From Streptomyces sp. XY006 (GTDB lineage Bacteria; Actinomycetota; Actinomycetes; Streptomycetales; Streptomycetaceae), in NCBI RefSeq assembly GCF_002237655.1, contig NZ_NOKT01000021.1:62001-126000 (forward strand): DNA of 64,000 nucleotides, given 5' to 3'. The notes beneath the pieces were generated by a model. That model did not search any database, was not told the DNA's origin, and worked only from the letters and a program-made list of their open reading frames with translations. Below, piece by piece: positions 8,510 to 17,502 of the stretch. A program made the translations under genes and the position numbers. The stretch's first letter is position 1; each line of letters opens with the position of its first letter.

Positions 8510-9023
8510 GGCCGTGCCGGCGGGCCGGGACACCTACCAGGGCGGACTGCGCAAGGTGGCCCGGGTCGTGCTGCTCGACCCGCGGGACCGCATCCTGCTG
8601 CTGCACGGGCACGAGCCGGACGATCCGGCCGACGACTGGTGGTTCACGCCCGGCGGCGGTGTGGAGGGCGACGAGACCCGTGAACAGGCCGCCCTGCGGG
8701 AACTCGCCGAGGAGACGGGCATCACGGAGGTCGAGCTCGGCCCGGTGCTGTGGCGGCGCAGGTGCTCCTTCCCGTTCGCGGGCCGCCGCTGGGACCAGGA
8801 CGAGTGGTACTACCTGGCCCGTACGGACCGGACGGAGATCGCCGCCGCCGGGCTGACCGAACTGGAACGGCGCAGTGTCGCCGGAGCGCGCTGGTGGACG
8901 TGTCCGGAACTGAGCCGGGCACATGAGACGGTGTATCCGACCAGACTCGCCGGGCTGCTGCGCACGCTGCTCGACGAGGGTCCCCCGGCCAGGCCTGTGA
9001 TCCTTGACCCGGAAATCGTCTAG
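8499..9023 (+). CDS. Nudix hydrolase
   Basis: Protein of 174 residues with a complete Nudix box: the glycine of GGVEGDE, then TREQAALRELAEETGI, matching Gx5Ex7RELxEExG. These enzymes hydrolyse nucleoside diphosphates linked to another group; the actual substrate cannot be told from sequence. The GTG at 8499 is chosen because it overlaps the sipZ end, as in a coupled operon, and the family-like sequence starts soon after (DTYQGGLRKVARVVLLD). An upstream frame from 8406 is only antiparallel shadow of sipZ. Confidence 0.88.
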   Translation: MSAEAVPAGRDTYQGGLRKVARVVLLDPRDRILLLHGHEPDDPADDWWFTPGGGVEGDETREQAALRELAEETGITEVELGPVLWRRRCSFPFAGRRWDQDEWYYLARTDRTEIAAAGLTELERRSVAGARWWTCPELSRAHETVYPTRLAGLLRTLLDEGPPARPVILDPEIV

Positions 9024-9079
9024 GGGCTCACGGGACTGGCGCACAATGGGGGGATCGCACGGCTGAAGGGGAACATGCC

Positions 9080-9388
9080 ATGAGCGCCGAGGACCTCGAG
9101 AAGTACGAGACCGAGATGGAGCTGAAGCTCTACCGGGAGTACCGCGATGTCGTCGGTCTGTTCAAATACGTGATCGAGACCGAGCGGCGCTTCTACCTCA
9201 CCAACGACTACGAGATGCAGGTGCACTCCGTCCAGGGTGAGGTGTTCTTCGAGGTGTCCATGGCGGACGCCTGGGTCTGGGACATGTACCGGCCCGCGCG
9301 TTTCGTGAAGCAGGTCCGGGTGCTCACGTTCAAGGACGTGAACATTGAGGAGCTGAACAAGAGCGACCTGGAGCTGCCCAGCGGCTGA
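9080..9388 (+). CDS. DUF2469 family protein
   Basis: Conserved actinobacterial protein of 102 residues, recognised by the start MSAEDLEKYETEMELKLYRE and the block VWDMYRPARFVKQVRVLTFK. It is acidic and rich in aromatics, with no signal peptide or membrane segment. No biochemical function is established. The gene sits between the Nudix and yraN genes and has its own ribosome-binding site (AAGGGGA before the ATG). Confidence 0.9.
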   Translation: MSAEDLEKYETEMELKLYREYRDVVGLFKYVIETERRFYLTNDYEMQVHSVQGEVFFEVSMADAWVWDMYRPARFVKQVRVLTFKDVNIEELNKSDLELPSG

Positions 9389-9420
9389 ACGCCGCCAGGT
9401 CACCCGGGTGGGTGACTGAG

Positions 9421-9429
9421 TTGTCCACA
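9421..9429 (+). other. Perfect DnaA-box 9-mer (TTGTCCACA)
   Basis: The sequence matches the Streptomyces DnaA-box consensus exactly and lies in the 115-bp gap before yraN. It is a single isolated site, not an origin. It could bind DnaA as a titration or regulatory site, or be coincidental. Confidence 0.4.
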
Positions 9430-9503
9430 ACGGCCGAGCCGTCCACCAAGATCCACTTCGTGGGCGGGGCTGCGTGATCGTTGGCGCCGGAGGTGGTGCC
9501 GAC

Positions 9504-9866
9504 ATGAACGCACGCGGTGCGATGGGCAGGTACGGAGAGACCCTGGCGGCCCGGCGGCTGAGGGAGACCGGGCTGACGGTCCTGGAGCGCAACTGGCGCT
9601 CCGGCCGCGCCGGGGAGATCGACATCGTGGCCCGGGACGGGGACGTCCTGGTCGTCTGCGAGGTCAAGACCCGCAGGGAAGGTCCCTTCGAGCATCCGAT
9701 GGCGGCCGTGACCCCGCAGAAGGCGGAGCGGCTGCGGGACCTCGCCCAGCGCTGGATTCAGACACACGGGGGAGTGCCGCCCGGCGGCGTCCGCATCGAC
9801 GTGGTCGGGGTGCTGCTGCCGGCCCGCGGCGCGGCCGTGGTCGAGCACGTGCGGGGGGTGGCCTGA
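9504..9866 (+). CDS. YraN/UPF0102 family nuclease-like protein
   Basis: Protein of 120 residues in the YraN (UPF0102) family, distantly related to Holliday-junction resolvases and restriction-like nucleases. Visible motifs are GRYGETLAARRL at the start, ERNWRSGRAGEIDIVARDGD, and VVCEVKTRR, whose E/D...E-K residues form the PD-(D/E)XK-like core. The ATG at 9504 follows GGAGG by 9 bases. Its stop overlaps the start of the comM-like gene, and dprA follows, an order common in bacteria and linked to DNA uptake or recombination. Confidence 0.88.
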   Translation: MNARGAMGRYGETLAARRLRETGLTVLERNWRSGRAGEIDIVARDGDVLVVCEVKTRREGPFEHPMAAVTPQKAERLRDLAQRWIQTHGGVPPGGVRIDVVGVLLPARGAAVVEHVRGVA

Positions 9867-11491
9867 TGGCGTTCGCCCGTACGTGTTCGGTGGCGCTGGT
9901 GGGCGTCGAGGGCGTGGTCGTCGAGGTCCAGGCCGACCTCGAACCGGGCGTGGCGGCGTTCACGCTGGTGGGGCTGCCCGACAAGAGCCTGACGGAGAGC
10001 CGGGACCGGGTGCGCGCCGCGGTCGTCAACTCGGGCGCGGCCTGGCCCCAGAAGAAGCTCACGGTGGGTCTGAGCCCCGCCTCGGTCCCCAAGTCGGGCA
10101 GCGGCTTCGACCTGGCCGTGGCGGCCGCGGTCCTGGGGGCGGCGGAGCGCATCGACCCCCGGGTCCTGGCCGACATCGTGATGATCGGCGAACTGGGCCT
10201 GGACGGCCGAGTGCGCCCGGTCCGCGGGGTGCTGCCGGCGGTGCTGGCGGCGGCGGACGCGGGGTATGAGCAGGTGGTGGTGCCGGAGTGTGCCGCAGCT
10301 GAGGCGTCGCTGGTGCCCGGGATCTCCGTGCTCGGTGTCCGCAGTCTGCGGCAGCTGATCGCCATCCTGGCCGACGAACCCGTACCCGACGAGGAACCCG
10401 ACGAACTGGGACGCCCGGACCCGCTCCTCGCCGGCCTGCGGGTGCCGGGCACCGGCGCGGCCACCGGCATGCACAGCGTCGGAGCCGCCCAGCACGACCA
10501 CGGTCACGACCTCGCGGACGTCGTCGGCCAGACCTCGGCCCGCACAGCCGTGGAGGTGGCCGCGGCCGGCGGGCACCACCTCTTCCTGGAGGGGCCTCCC
10601 GGAGCGGGCAAGACGATGCTCGCCGAGCGGCTGCCGACCATCCTGCCCCGGCTCTGCCGTCAGGAGTCGCTTGAGGTCACCGCGGTCCACTCGGTGGCGG
10701 GTCTGCTGCCCCCGGGCAAGCCGCTGATCGACGTCGCCCCCTACTGCGCCCCGCACCACTCGGCCACGATGCAGGCGCTGGTCGGCGGCGGCCCGGGCAT
10801 CGCGCGGCCCGGCGCGGTCTCGCTGTCCCACCGGGGCGTGCTGTTCCTGGACGAGACGCCCGAGTTCAGCAGCCAGGCGCTGGACGCGCTGCGCCAGCCA
10901 CTGGAGGCCGGGCAGGTCGTGATCGCGCGCAGCGCGGGCGTGGTGCGCTTCCCGGCCAAGTTCCTCATGGTGCTCGCGGCCAACCCGTGCCCGTGCGGCC
11001 GGTTCTCGCTCCGCGACGACCTGTGCGAATGCCCGCCCTCGGCGATCCGCCGCTACCAGGCCAGGCTGTCCGGCCCGCTGCTCGACCGGGTCGACCTGCG
11101 CGTCGAGGTGGACCGCGTCACGCGCACGGAGCTGACCGCCTTCGGCGCCCGCGGCGAGTCCACGGCGACGGTCGCCGACCGGGTCCGTGCCGCCCGGGAG
11201 CGCGCCGCGGAGCGCTTGGCGGGCACCCCTTGGCGCACCAACAGCGAGGTGCCCGGACGGGAGCTGCGCAGCCGCTGGTACGCCGTGTCCGGCGCGATGG
11301 ACGAGGCCGAGCGGAACCTGGAGCGGGGCGTCCTGACCGCCCGGGGCCTCGACCGAGTCCTGCGGGTGGCCTGGACGGTCGCCGACCTCGTGGGACACGA
11401 CCGGCCCGACGCGACGGACGTCGCCCTGGCGCTGCAGCTGCGCACCGGAGTGCCCCGGGGCGTGCCCATGGCCATCGGGGCACCGACGTGA
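9866..11491 (+). CDS. ComM/YifB-family Mg-chelatase-like ATPase
   Basis: AAA+ protein of 541 residues. The N-terminal third is the Lon-protease-like/S5 fold domain typical of YifB (VEVQADLEPGVAAFTLVGLPD). Walker A EGPPGAGKTM is at about residues 242-251; GVLFLDETPEFS supplies Walker B; NPCPCGRF and the C-terminal Mg-chelatase domain follow. Family member ComM is a branch-migration helicase that helps integrate incoming DNA in naturally competent bacteria; in Streptomyces the role is unknown. It overlaps yraN by one base and dprA by four, forming a yraN-comM-dprA operon. Confidence 0.9.
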   Translation: MAFARTCSVALVGVEGVVVEVQADLEPGVAAFTLVGLPDKSLTESRDRVRAAVVNSGAAWPQKKLTVGLSPASVPKSGSGFDLAVAAAVLGAAERIDPRVLADIVMIGELGLDGRVRPVRGVLPAVLAAADAGYEQVVVPECAAAEASLVPGISVLGVRSLRQLIAILADEPVPDEEPDELGRPDPLLAGLRVPGTGAATGMHSVGAAQHDHGHDLADVVGQTSARTAVEVAAAGGHHLFLEGPPGAGKTMLAERLPTILPRLCRQESLEVTAVHSVAGLLPPGKPLIDVAPYCAPHHSATMQALVGGGPGIARPGAVSLSHRGVLFLDETPEFSSQALDALRQPLEAGQVVIARSAGVVRFPAKFLMVLAANPCPCGRFSLRDDLCECPPSAIRRYQARLSGPLLDRVDLRVEVDRVTRTELTAFGARGESTATVADRVRAARERAAERLAGTPWRTNSEVPGRELRSRWYAVSGAMDEAERNLERGVLTARGLDRVLRVAWTVADLVGHDRPDATDVALALQLRTGVPRGVPMAIGAPT

Positions 11492-12648
11492 ACGCCCCCG
11501 ACGAAGCGGACGACGAGCTGCTCGCCCGGGTTTTCCTCACTCGGGTCATCGAGCCGGGTGACGAGGCCGGGGGGCGGTGGGTGCGGGAGCTCGGGGTCGG
11601 GGAAGTGGCGCGGCGGCTCCGGGACGGCGGGGCGGCGCTGCCCGGCGTCAGCGGGAAGCGGTGGGCCGGGCTCCTGGCCAGGGCCGCGGTCGCCCGGCCG
11701 CACCAGGACCTCGCCGTCGCCCGGGACGCCGGCGTGCGGTTCGTGTGCCCCGGCGGCACCGAGTGGCCGGCGCAGCTCGACGACCTCGGGGACGCCCGGC
11801 CCCTCGGGCTCTGGGTGCGGGGGCGGGCGGCCCTGCGCATGTGGGCGCTGAAGTCCGTGGCCGTCGTCGGCGCCCGGGCCTGCACCGAGTACGGCGCCCA
11901 CATGGCGGCCACCCTCGCCGCCGGCCTCGCCGAGCAGGGGTGGGTCGTGGTCTCCGGCGGCGCCTACGGGGTCGACGGCGCCGCACACCGGGGAGCGCTC
12001 GGCGCGGGCGGGGCCACCGTCGCCGTCCTCGCCTGCGGCGTCGACCGGCCCTACCCGCGCGGACACAGCCGGCTGATCGGCAGGATCGCCGAACAGGGAC
12101 TGGTCGTCGGCGAGTTGCCGCCCGGCGACCATCCCACCCCCAGCCGGTTCATCCTGCGCAACCGCGTGATCGCGGCCCTCACCCGCGGCACCGTGGTCGT
12201 CGAGGCCGCCCACCGCAGCGGCTCCCTCGTCACGGCCCGGGCGGCTCAGCGGCTCGGGCGGCACACCATGGGCGTCCCGGGCCCCGCCACCAGCGCCCTG
12301 TCCGCGGGGGTGCACGAACTGCTGCGGGGCGAGGCCACCCTGGTCACCGACGCCGCGGACGTCGTGGAGCTGGTCGGTGCCATCGGGCAGCTGGCACCGG
12401 ACCGGCGCGGCCCCGTCCTGCCCCGCGACCTGCTGGACCCGGCCACCCGGCAGGTGCTCGCCGCGCTGCCGGGGCGCGGGGCCGCCCGGCCGGACGAGAT
12501 CGCGCGCCGTGCGCAGACCGCGCAGGACGACGCGATCGCGAGACTGTACGAACTCCGAGCACTCGGTTACGTCGAACGACACGGCGACGGCTGGAAGTTG
12601 ACACGCCAGGCGGTGATGTCGGTCCGCGATGTTCCCGGCCCGTCCTGA
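11488..12648 (+). CDS. dprA: DNA-processing protein DprA
   Basis: DprA loads RecA on single-stranded DNA during transformation or recombination. From the GTG at 11488 (GTGA overlap with the preceding stop) it has 386 residues. The Rossmann-like core shows GARACTEYG (about residue 128), VVSGGAYGVDGAAHRGAL, and VVEAAHRSGSLVTARAA, all canonical. A C-terminal winged-helix-like segment (RPDEIARRAQTAQDDAIARL) is present. The frame stays open far upstream, but that is shadow of the comM-like gene. Natural competence is not described in Streptomyces, so the cellular role is uncertain. Confidence 0.92.
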   Translation: MNAPDEADDELLARVFLTRVIEPGDEAGGRWVRELGVGEVARRLRDGGAALPGVSGKRWAGLLARAAVARPHQDLAVARDAGVRFVCPGGTEWPAQLDDLGDARPLGLWVRGRAALRMWALKSVAVVGARACTEYGAHMAATLAAGLAEQGWVVVSGGAYGVDGAAHRGALGAGGATVAVLACGVDRPYPRGHSRLIGRIAEQGLVVGELPPGDHPTPSRFILRNRVIAALTRGTVVVEAAHRSGSLVTARAAQRLGRHTMGVPGPATSALSAGVHELLRGEATLVTDAADVVELVGAIGQLAPDRRGPVLPRDLLDPATRQVLAALPGRGAARPDEIARRAQTAQDDAIARLYELRALGYVERHGDGWKLTRQAVMSVRDVPGPS

Positions 12649-12920
12649 CCGCCCGTGTTCGGCCGTCCGGGGGAACCCCGACATCCCTTGGAAATGCGCC
12701 CAGTTGGGCTTCTGTGGTGATCACACCGAGCGACCGCGACGGCCCGGCGGTTCGCACCGAGGAACGTATCTGCGCCCGCTCCGGGCTCCTTCCTTCGCGC
12801 ACCGCGACACCGCAGTCACGCTACGCTCACGAGGATCCCGACACGGACAGGCAACTCGACATCAGACAGACAGCCCACCCAGGCAGCACCACTCCGCAGC
12901 AGAACGGCACAAGGCGACGA

Positions 12921-13763
12921 ATGCCCCAGCACACCTCCGGGTCCGACCGGGCGGCGATCCCCCCAGCCGCCCGTGACGGTGGCAGCGTGCGGCCGCCCGC
13001 TCCCTCGACGCTCGACGAGCTGTGGCGGTCGTACAAGGCGACGGGGGACGAGCGGCTGCGGGAGCAGCTGATCCTGCACTACTCGCCGCTGGTGAAGTAC
13101 GTCGCGGGACGGGTCAGCGTGGGCCTGCCGTCCAACGTGGAGCAGGCGGACTTCGTGTCCTCGGGCGTGTTCGGACTGATCGACGCGATCGAGAAGTTCG
13201 ACGTCGACCGGGAGATCAAGTTCGAGACGTACGCGATCACGCGCATCCGCGGGGCGATGATCGACGAACTGCGGGCGCTGGACTGGATCCCCCGCTCGGT
13301 GCGGCAGAAGGCACGCAACGTGGAGCGGGCCTACGCCACGCTGGAGGCGCGGCTGCGGCGGACGCCGACGGAGGGCGAGGTGGCCGCCGAGATGGGCATC
13401 GCCGTGGAGGAACTCCACGCGGTGTTCAGCCAGTTGTCGCTGGCGAACGTGGTGGCCCTGGAGGAGCTGCTGCACGGCGGGGCCGAGGGCGGCGACGGGC
13501 TGAGCGTGATGGACACGCTGGAGGACACCGCCGCCGACAATCCCGTCGAGGTCGCCGAGGACCGGGAGCTGCGCCGATTCCTGGCGCGGGCGATCAACAC
13601 GCTGCCCGACCGGGAGAAGACCGTGGTGACGCTGTACTACTACGAGGGCCTCACGCTGGCCGAGATCGGCAACGTGCTGGGCGTGACCGAGAGCCGGGTC
13701 AGCCAGATCCACACCAAGTCCGTGCTCCAGCTGCGCGCCAAACTGGCCGGTTTCGGCCGCTGA
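12921..13763 (+). CDS. whiG: RNA polymerase sigma factor WhiG
   Basis: FliA-type sigma factor of 280 residues, the length of S. coelicolor WhiG. It commits aerial hyphae to sporulation by activating whiH and whiI, and is held inactive by the c-di-GMP-dependent anti-sigma RsiG. Sigma region 2 is in LILHYSPLVKYVAGRV and GVFGLIDAIEKFD through IKFETYAITRIRGAMIDELR; region 4 is LPDREKTVVTLYYYEGLTLAEI followed by the helix-turn-helix VLGVTESRVSQIHTKS. The ATG at 12921 is preferred; the long open frame upstream is dprA shadow. A 272-bp leader separates it from dprA. Confidence 0.97.
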   Translation: MPQHTSGSDRAAIPPAARDGGSVRPPAPSTLDELWRSYKATGDERLREQLILHYSPLVKYVAGRVSVGLPSNVEQADFVSSGVFGLIDAIEKFDVDREIKFETYAITRIRGAMIDELRALDWIPRSVRQKARNVERAYATLEARLRRTPTEGEVAAEMGIAVEELHAVFSQLSLANVVALEELLHGGAEGGDGLSVMDTLEDTAADNPVEVAEDRELRRFLARAINTLPDREKTVVTLYYYEGLTLAEIGNVLGVTESRVSQIHTKSVLQLRAKLAGFGR

Positions 13764-13824
13764 CCGGGCCGGGCGGCGCCGGACGCCCGGGAGCCACTCC
13801 CGCCGGGCCCGGTGCGTCCGTAGA

Positions 13825-14415
13825 GTGGTTGACGTGCCAAGGATTCGAGCGGCCTCCGTGGCCGAGCACCGGTCGATGCAGCGAGCCGCCCTGCTGGATG
13901 CGGCTCGTTCCTTGTTGTCCGAGGGCGGTACGGAGGCGCTGACCTTCCCGGCCCTCGCCGAGCGGACGGGCCTCGCGCGGTCGAGCGTCTACGAATACTT
14001 CCGGTCACGGGCGGCCGTGGTCGAGGAACTGTGCGAGGTCGACTTCCCGGTCTGGGCGGCGGATGTGTCGTCCGCCATGGAGCGGGCGCAGACGCCCGAG
14101 GCCAAGGTCGAGGCGTACGTGCGCCGGCAGCTGGAGCTGGTCGGGGACCGGCGGCACCGGGCCGTGGTCGCGATCTCGGCGAGCGAGCTCGACGCGGGGG
14201 CCCGGGAGAAGATCCGGGCGGCGCACGGCGGGCTGGTCGCGATGATCGTCGAGGCGCTCGCGGAGATGGGGCACGAGCAGCCCAGACTCGCGGCGATGCT
14301 GGTGCAGGGCGTGGTGGACGCGGCGGTGCGCAGGATCGAGCTTGGAGCGGCGGAGGAGCCCGGGGCGATCACCGAGGCCGCCGTCTCCATGGCCCTGCGG
14401 GGTGTCCGGGGCTGA
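13825..14415 (+). CDS. TetR-family transcriptional regulator
   Basis: Protein of 196 residues with an N-terminal TetR helix-turn-helix (LLDAARSLLSEGGTEAL, then LAERTGLARSSVYEYFRSR at about residues 28-65) and a helical ligand-binding C-terminal domain. The start is a GTG at 13825 or 13834. It lies downstream of whiG and converges with the M23-like gene. The operator and ligand are not evident; no TetR-like palindrome was found immediately around the gene. Confidence 0.85.
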   Translation: MVDVPRIRAASVAEHRSMQRAALLDAARSLLSEGGTEALTFPALAERTGLARSSVYEYFRSRAAVVEELCEVDFPVWAADVSSAMERAQTPEAKVEAYVRRQLELVGDRRHRAVVAISASELDAGAREKIRAAHGGLVAMIVEALAEMGHEQPRLAAMLVQGVVDAAVRRIELGAAEEPGAITEAAVSMALRGVRG

Positions 14416-14505
14416 GCCCTGCCCTGGTGTCCGGGGCTGAACCCTGCGCGTCCCTGCCCCGCCTTTCCCTTCCCCCTTCCCGGGCCGGACCCGGGGCGCG
14501 CGGCG

Positions 14506-15120
14506 TCACGGGAACACCGGCAGCAGCCTGGACGGGCCCCTGTGGAGGAGCCAGGGGGGCAGGAGCGACAGCGGGTCCAGATACGCGTCGGCCCGGCGCA
14601 GCCCCCAGTGCACACAGGTCGCGGCGCAGTGCGAGCCGCTCGCGTCCACCGTGCCGATCACCTCGCCGGGCGTCACCATCTCGCCCTCCTCGACCGACGC
14701 CGTGACCGGCTCGTACGTGGTGCGGAGCGGGGGATCGCCGGTCCCGGTGAGTTCCACCGTGACCACCCCCTTGCCCGCCACGCGGCCCGCGAAGGCCACC
14801 CGGCCCGCCGCCACCGCCCGCACCGGCGTCCCGGGCGCCGCCGCCAGGTCCACGCCCCGGTGGCCCGGCCCGTAGACCGTCGCCGGCGGTTCCCAGCCGC
14901 GCAGCACCCGAGGGCGCAGACCGACCGGCCAGGCACGCCCCACCGCCGGCACGGTGCCGTCCGCGGTCGGTTCGGTGGGGTCCCCGGTCGGCACGCGGGC
15001 GTCCGCCGTCGGTGGGGCGGCCGCGAAGAGGGGTGGGGGCGGGGCCAGCAGGACCGCCGCCGTCAGGGTCACCAGCAGGACCAGACGCGTGATCACACGC
15101 ACACATCGCTTCGCTCGCAT
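14506..15120 (-). CDS. Secreted M23-family peptidase-like protein
   Basis: Exported protein of about 204 residues. The signal sequence is MRAKRCVRVITRLVLLVTL followed by a hydrophobic stretch ending near AAAPPTADA. The C-terminal domain is the LytM/M23 fold, with the H...D metal-binding pair in GHRGVDLAAAPGTPV and the terminal CVHWGLR motif. In active M23 enzymes the last motif is HxH; here the first His is Cys, so metal-dependent endopeptidase activity may be altered or lost, although the zinc-ligand His remains. The ATG at 15120 is used; a TTG at 15126 also fits. It is divergent from rpsB. Confidence 0.83.
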   Translation of the reverse strand: MRAKRCVRVITRLVLLVTLTAAVLLAPPPPLFAAAPPTADARVPTGDPTEPTADGTVPAVGRAWPVGLRPRVLRGWEPPATVYGPGHRGVDLAAAPGTPVRAVAAGRVAFAGRVAGKGVVTVELTGTGDPPLRTTYEPVTASVEEGEMVTPGEVIGTVDASGSHCAATCVHWGLRRADAYLDPLSLLPPWLLHRGPSRLLPVFP

Positions 15121-15393
15121 GGGCAAAGCGTCCCGAAAGGCCGCCGTCCCCGCCCGCGCCTGTGGACCGGCGTCCGGTTGTGGACATCGGCGTCACCCGG
15201 CACCTCCCGGGTCCCGTACACTTCTGGTGGCGACCCGGGCCACCGGGTCGACTTCGCACGCCCCGACACACAACCCGGCAACGGGCCGTGTCAGCGCCCC
15301 TCGGTCCCCAGTGGCACGGCGCGCAGTGGGCGTCAGGCGCGGAAGCCGTCCGGCATCCGCGGCACAACCGAGAACATTCAAGGAGATACGGCC

Positions 15394-16302
15394 ATGGCCG
15401 TCGTCACGATGCGGGAGCTGCTGGAGAGCGGCGTCCACTTCGGTCACCAGACCCGCCGTTGGAACCCGAAGATGAAGCGCTTCATCTTCACCGAGCGCAA
15501 CGGCATCTACATCATCGACCTGCTCCAGTCGCTGTCGTACATCGACCGCGCCTACGAGTTCGTCAAGGAGACCGTCGCCCACGGCGGCACGGTCATGTTC
15601 GTCGGCACGAAGAAGCAGGCGCAGGAGGCCATCGCCGAGCAGGCCACCCGCGTCGGCATGCCCTACGTCAACCAGCGCTGGCTGGGCGGCATGCTCACCA
15701 ACTTCTCGACCGTCTACAAGCGCCTGCAGCGCCTGAAGGAGCTCGAGCAGATCGACTTCGAGGACGTCGCGTCCTCCGGTCTGACCAAGAAGGAGCTGCT
15801 GGTCCTCTCCCGCGAGAAGGCCAAGCTGGAGAAGACCCTCGGCGGTATCCGCGAGATGCAGAAGGTGCCCAGCGCCGTCTGGATCGTGGACACCAAGAAG
15901 GAGCACATCGCCGTTGGTGAGGCCCGGAAGCTGAACATCCCGGTCGTCGCGATCCTCGACACCAACTGCGACCCCGACGAGGTCGACTACAAGATCCCGG
16001 GCAACGACGACGCGATCCGCTCCGTCACCCTGCTCACCCGCGTCATCGCCGACGCCGTCGCCGAGGGCCTCATCGCCCGCAGCGGTGTCGCCACCGAGGG
16101 CAAGGGCGAGAAGGCCGCCGGCGAGCCGCTGGCCGAGTGGGAGCGCGACCTGCTCGAGGGCGAGAAGAAGGCCGACGAGGCCGCCCCCGCCGCCGAGGCT
16201 GCCCCCGCCGCCGAGGCCGCTCCGGCCGCCGAGGCTGCTCCGGCCGCCGAGGCCGAGAAGCCGGCCGAGGGCGAGAAGCCGGCCGAGGCCGAGCAGGCCT
16301 GA
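15394..16302 (+). CDS. rpsB: 30S ribosomal protein S2
   Basis: Ribosomal protein S2, 302 residues, which binds the 30S head-body junction and recruits S1 where present. The start MAVVTMRELLESGVHFGHQ and the block WLGGMLTNFSTVYKRL are diagnostic. AAGGAGAT (15380-15387) sits just before the ATG at 15394. Beyond the core, the last 50 or so residues form an Ala/Pro/Glu repeat (four APAAEA units, then EKPAE repeats), typical for Streptomyces. It is followed by tsf, the universal rpsB-tsf pair. Confidence 0.97.
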   Translation: MAVVTMRELLESGVHFGHQTRRWNPKMKRFIFTERNGIYIIDLLQSLSYIDRAYEFVKETVAHGGTVMFVGTKKQAQEAIAEQATRVGMPYVNQRWLGGMLTNFSTVYKRLQRLKELEQIDFEDVASSGLTKKELLVLSREKAKLEKTLGGIREMQKVPSAVWIVDTKKEHIAVGEARKLNIPVVAILDTNCDPDEVDYKIPGNDDAIRSVTLLTRVIADAVAEGLIARSGVATEGKGEKAAGEPLAEWERDLLEGEKKADEAAPAAEAAPAAEAAPAAEAAPAAEAEKPAEGEKPAEAEQA

Positions 16303-16481
16303 CCCGTCAGTCCGCGTTGACGGCGGGAGCGGCACTCCATCACAGGACGCCTTCCGGCGCGATGAAGTCCGCTCCCGCCGTTCACCCGTAGGTCGGCGGA
16401 AGGACAGCACCCCAGGGCTCCATGGGGGGTGCATCCCGCAGATCTTCGATCTTCCAGACTTCGAGAAAGATTCACAGACTC

Positions 16482-17318
16482 ATGGCGAACTACACCGCCG
16501 CCGACGTCAAGAAGCTCCGCGAGCTCACGGGCGCCGGCATGATGGACTGCAAGAAGGCGCTGGACGAGGCCGAGGGCAACGTCGAGAAGGCTGTCGAGGC
16601 GCTCCGCATCAAGGGCCAGAAGGGCGTCGCCAAGCGCGAGGGCCGCTCCGCCGAGAACGGCGCCGTGGTCTCGATCATCGCCGACGACAACTCCTCCGGT
16701 GTCCTCGTCGAGCTGAAGTGCGAGACGGACTTCGTCGCCAAGGGCGAGAAGTTCCAGGCCGTGGCCACCGCCATCGCCGAGCACGTCGCCAAGACCTCCC
16801 CGGCCGACCTGGAGGCCCTGCTCGCCTCCGAGATCGAGGCCGGCAAGACCGTCCAGGCGTTCGTGGACGAGGCCAACGCCAACCTGGGCGAGAAGATCGT
16901 CCTGGACCGCTTCGCGCAGTTCGCCGACGGCTACGTCACGGCGTACATGCACCGCACGATGCCCGACCTGCCCCCGCAGATCGGTGTCCTCGTCGAGCTG
17001 GACAAGCCGAACGCGGAGATCGCCAAGGGCGTCGCCCAGCACATCGCCGCCTTCGCGCCGAAGTACCTCTCCAAGGAGGACGTCCCGGCCGAGGTCGTCG
17101 AGTCCGAGCGCCGCGTCGCCGAGGAGACCACCCGCGCCGAGGGCAAGCCCGAGGCCGCCCTGCCGAAGATCGTCGAGGGTCGCCTCAACGGCTTCTTCAA
17201 GGACGCCACGCTGCTCGGCCAGCCCTACGCGCTCGACAACAAGAAGTCCGTCCAGAAGGTCCTGGACGAGGCCGGTGTCACCCTGAAGCGCTTCACGCGC
17301 ATCAAGGTCGGCATCTGA
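16482..17318 (+). CDS. tsf: Translation elongation factor Ts
   Basis: Guanine-nucleotide exchange factor for EF-Tu, 278 residues. The N-terminal UBA-like domain with TGAGMMDCKKALDEAEGN carries the signature; KCETDFVAKGE marks the core. The ATG at 16482 is chosen because the protein aligns from MANYTAADVKKLREL; the open frame upstream to 16422 is not conserved-looking. It lies 179 bp after rpsB, and pyrH follows after 184 bp. Confidence 0.97.
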   Translation: MANYTAADVKKLRELTGAGMMDCKKALDEAEGNVEKAVEALRIKGQKGVAKREGRSAENGAVVSIIADDNSSGVLVELKCETDFVAKGEKFQAVATAIAEHVAKTSPADLEALLASEIEAGKTVQAFVDEANANLGEKIVLDRFAQFADGYVTAYMHRTMPDLPPQIGVLVELDKPNAEIAKGVAQHIAAFAPKYLSKEDVPAEVVESERRVAEETTRAEGKPEAALPKIVEGRLNGFFKDATLLGQPYALDNKKSVQKVLDEAGVTLKRFTRIKVGI

Positions 17319-17502
17319 GTCCGTACCGCGATCGACGCGCGACCCCGATAGGGTCGACAGCAGTCGTCCGCGTACGCCGTCACAGGGGTGACGGACGACA
17401 GCAGATCTGACGAGGAGGCCATTGCCGTATGGGATGCGAAACACGCCCCACCGGCAATGGCCTTCTTCGCATGTGCACCACGTGAAAGAGGCGGGATCCC
17501 CC

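Noticed and set aside
15176..15184. DnaA-box-like TTGTGGACA upstream of rpsB
   Set aside because: It has a mismatch to the consensus and no partner sites nearby.
16190..16290. Repeat array at the end of rpsB
   Set aside because: It encodes the ordinary Ala/Pro/Glu-rich tail of Streptomyces S2, not a mobile or regulatory repeat.
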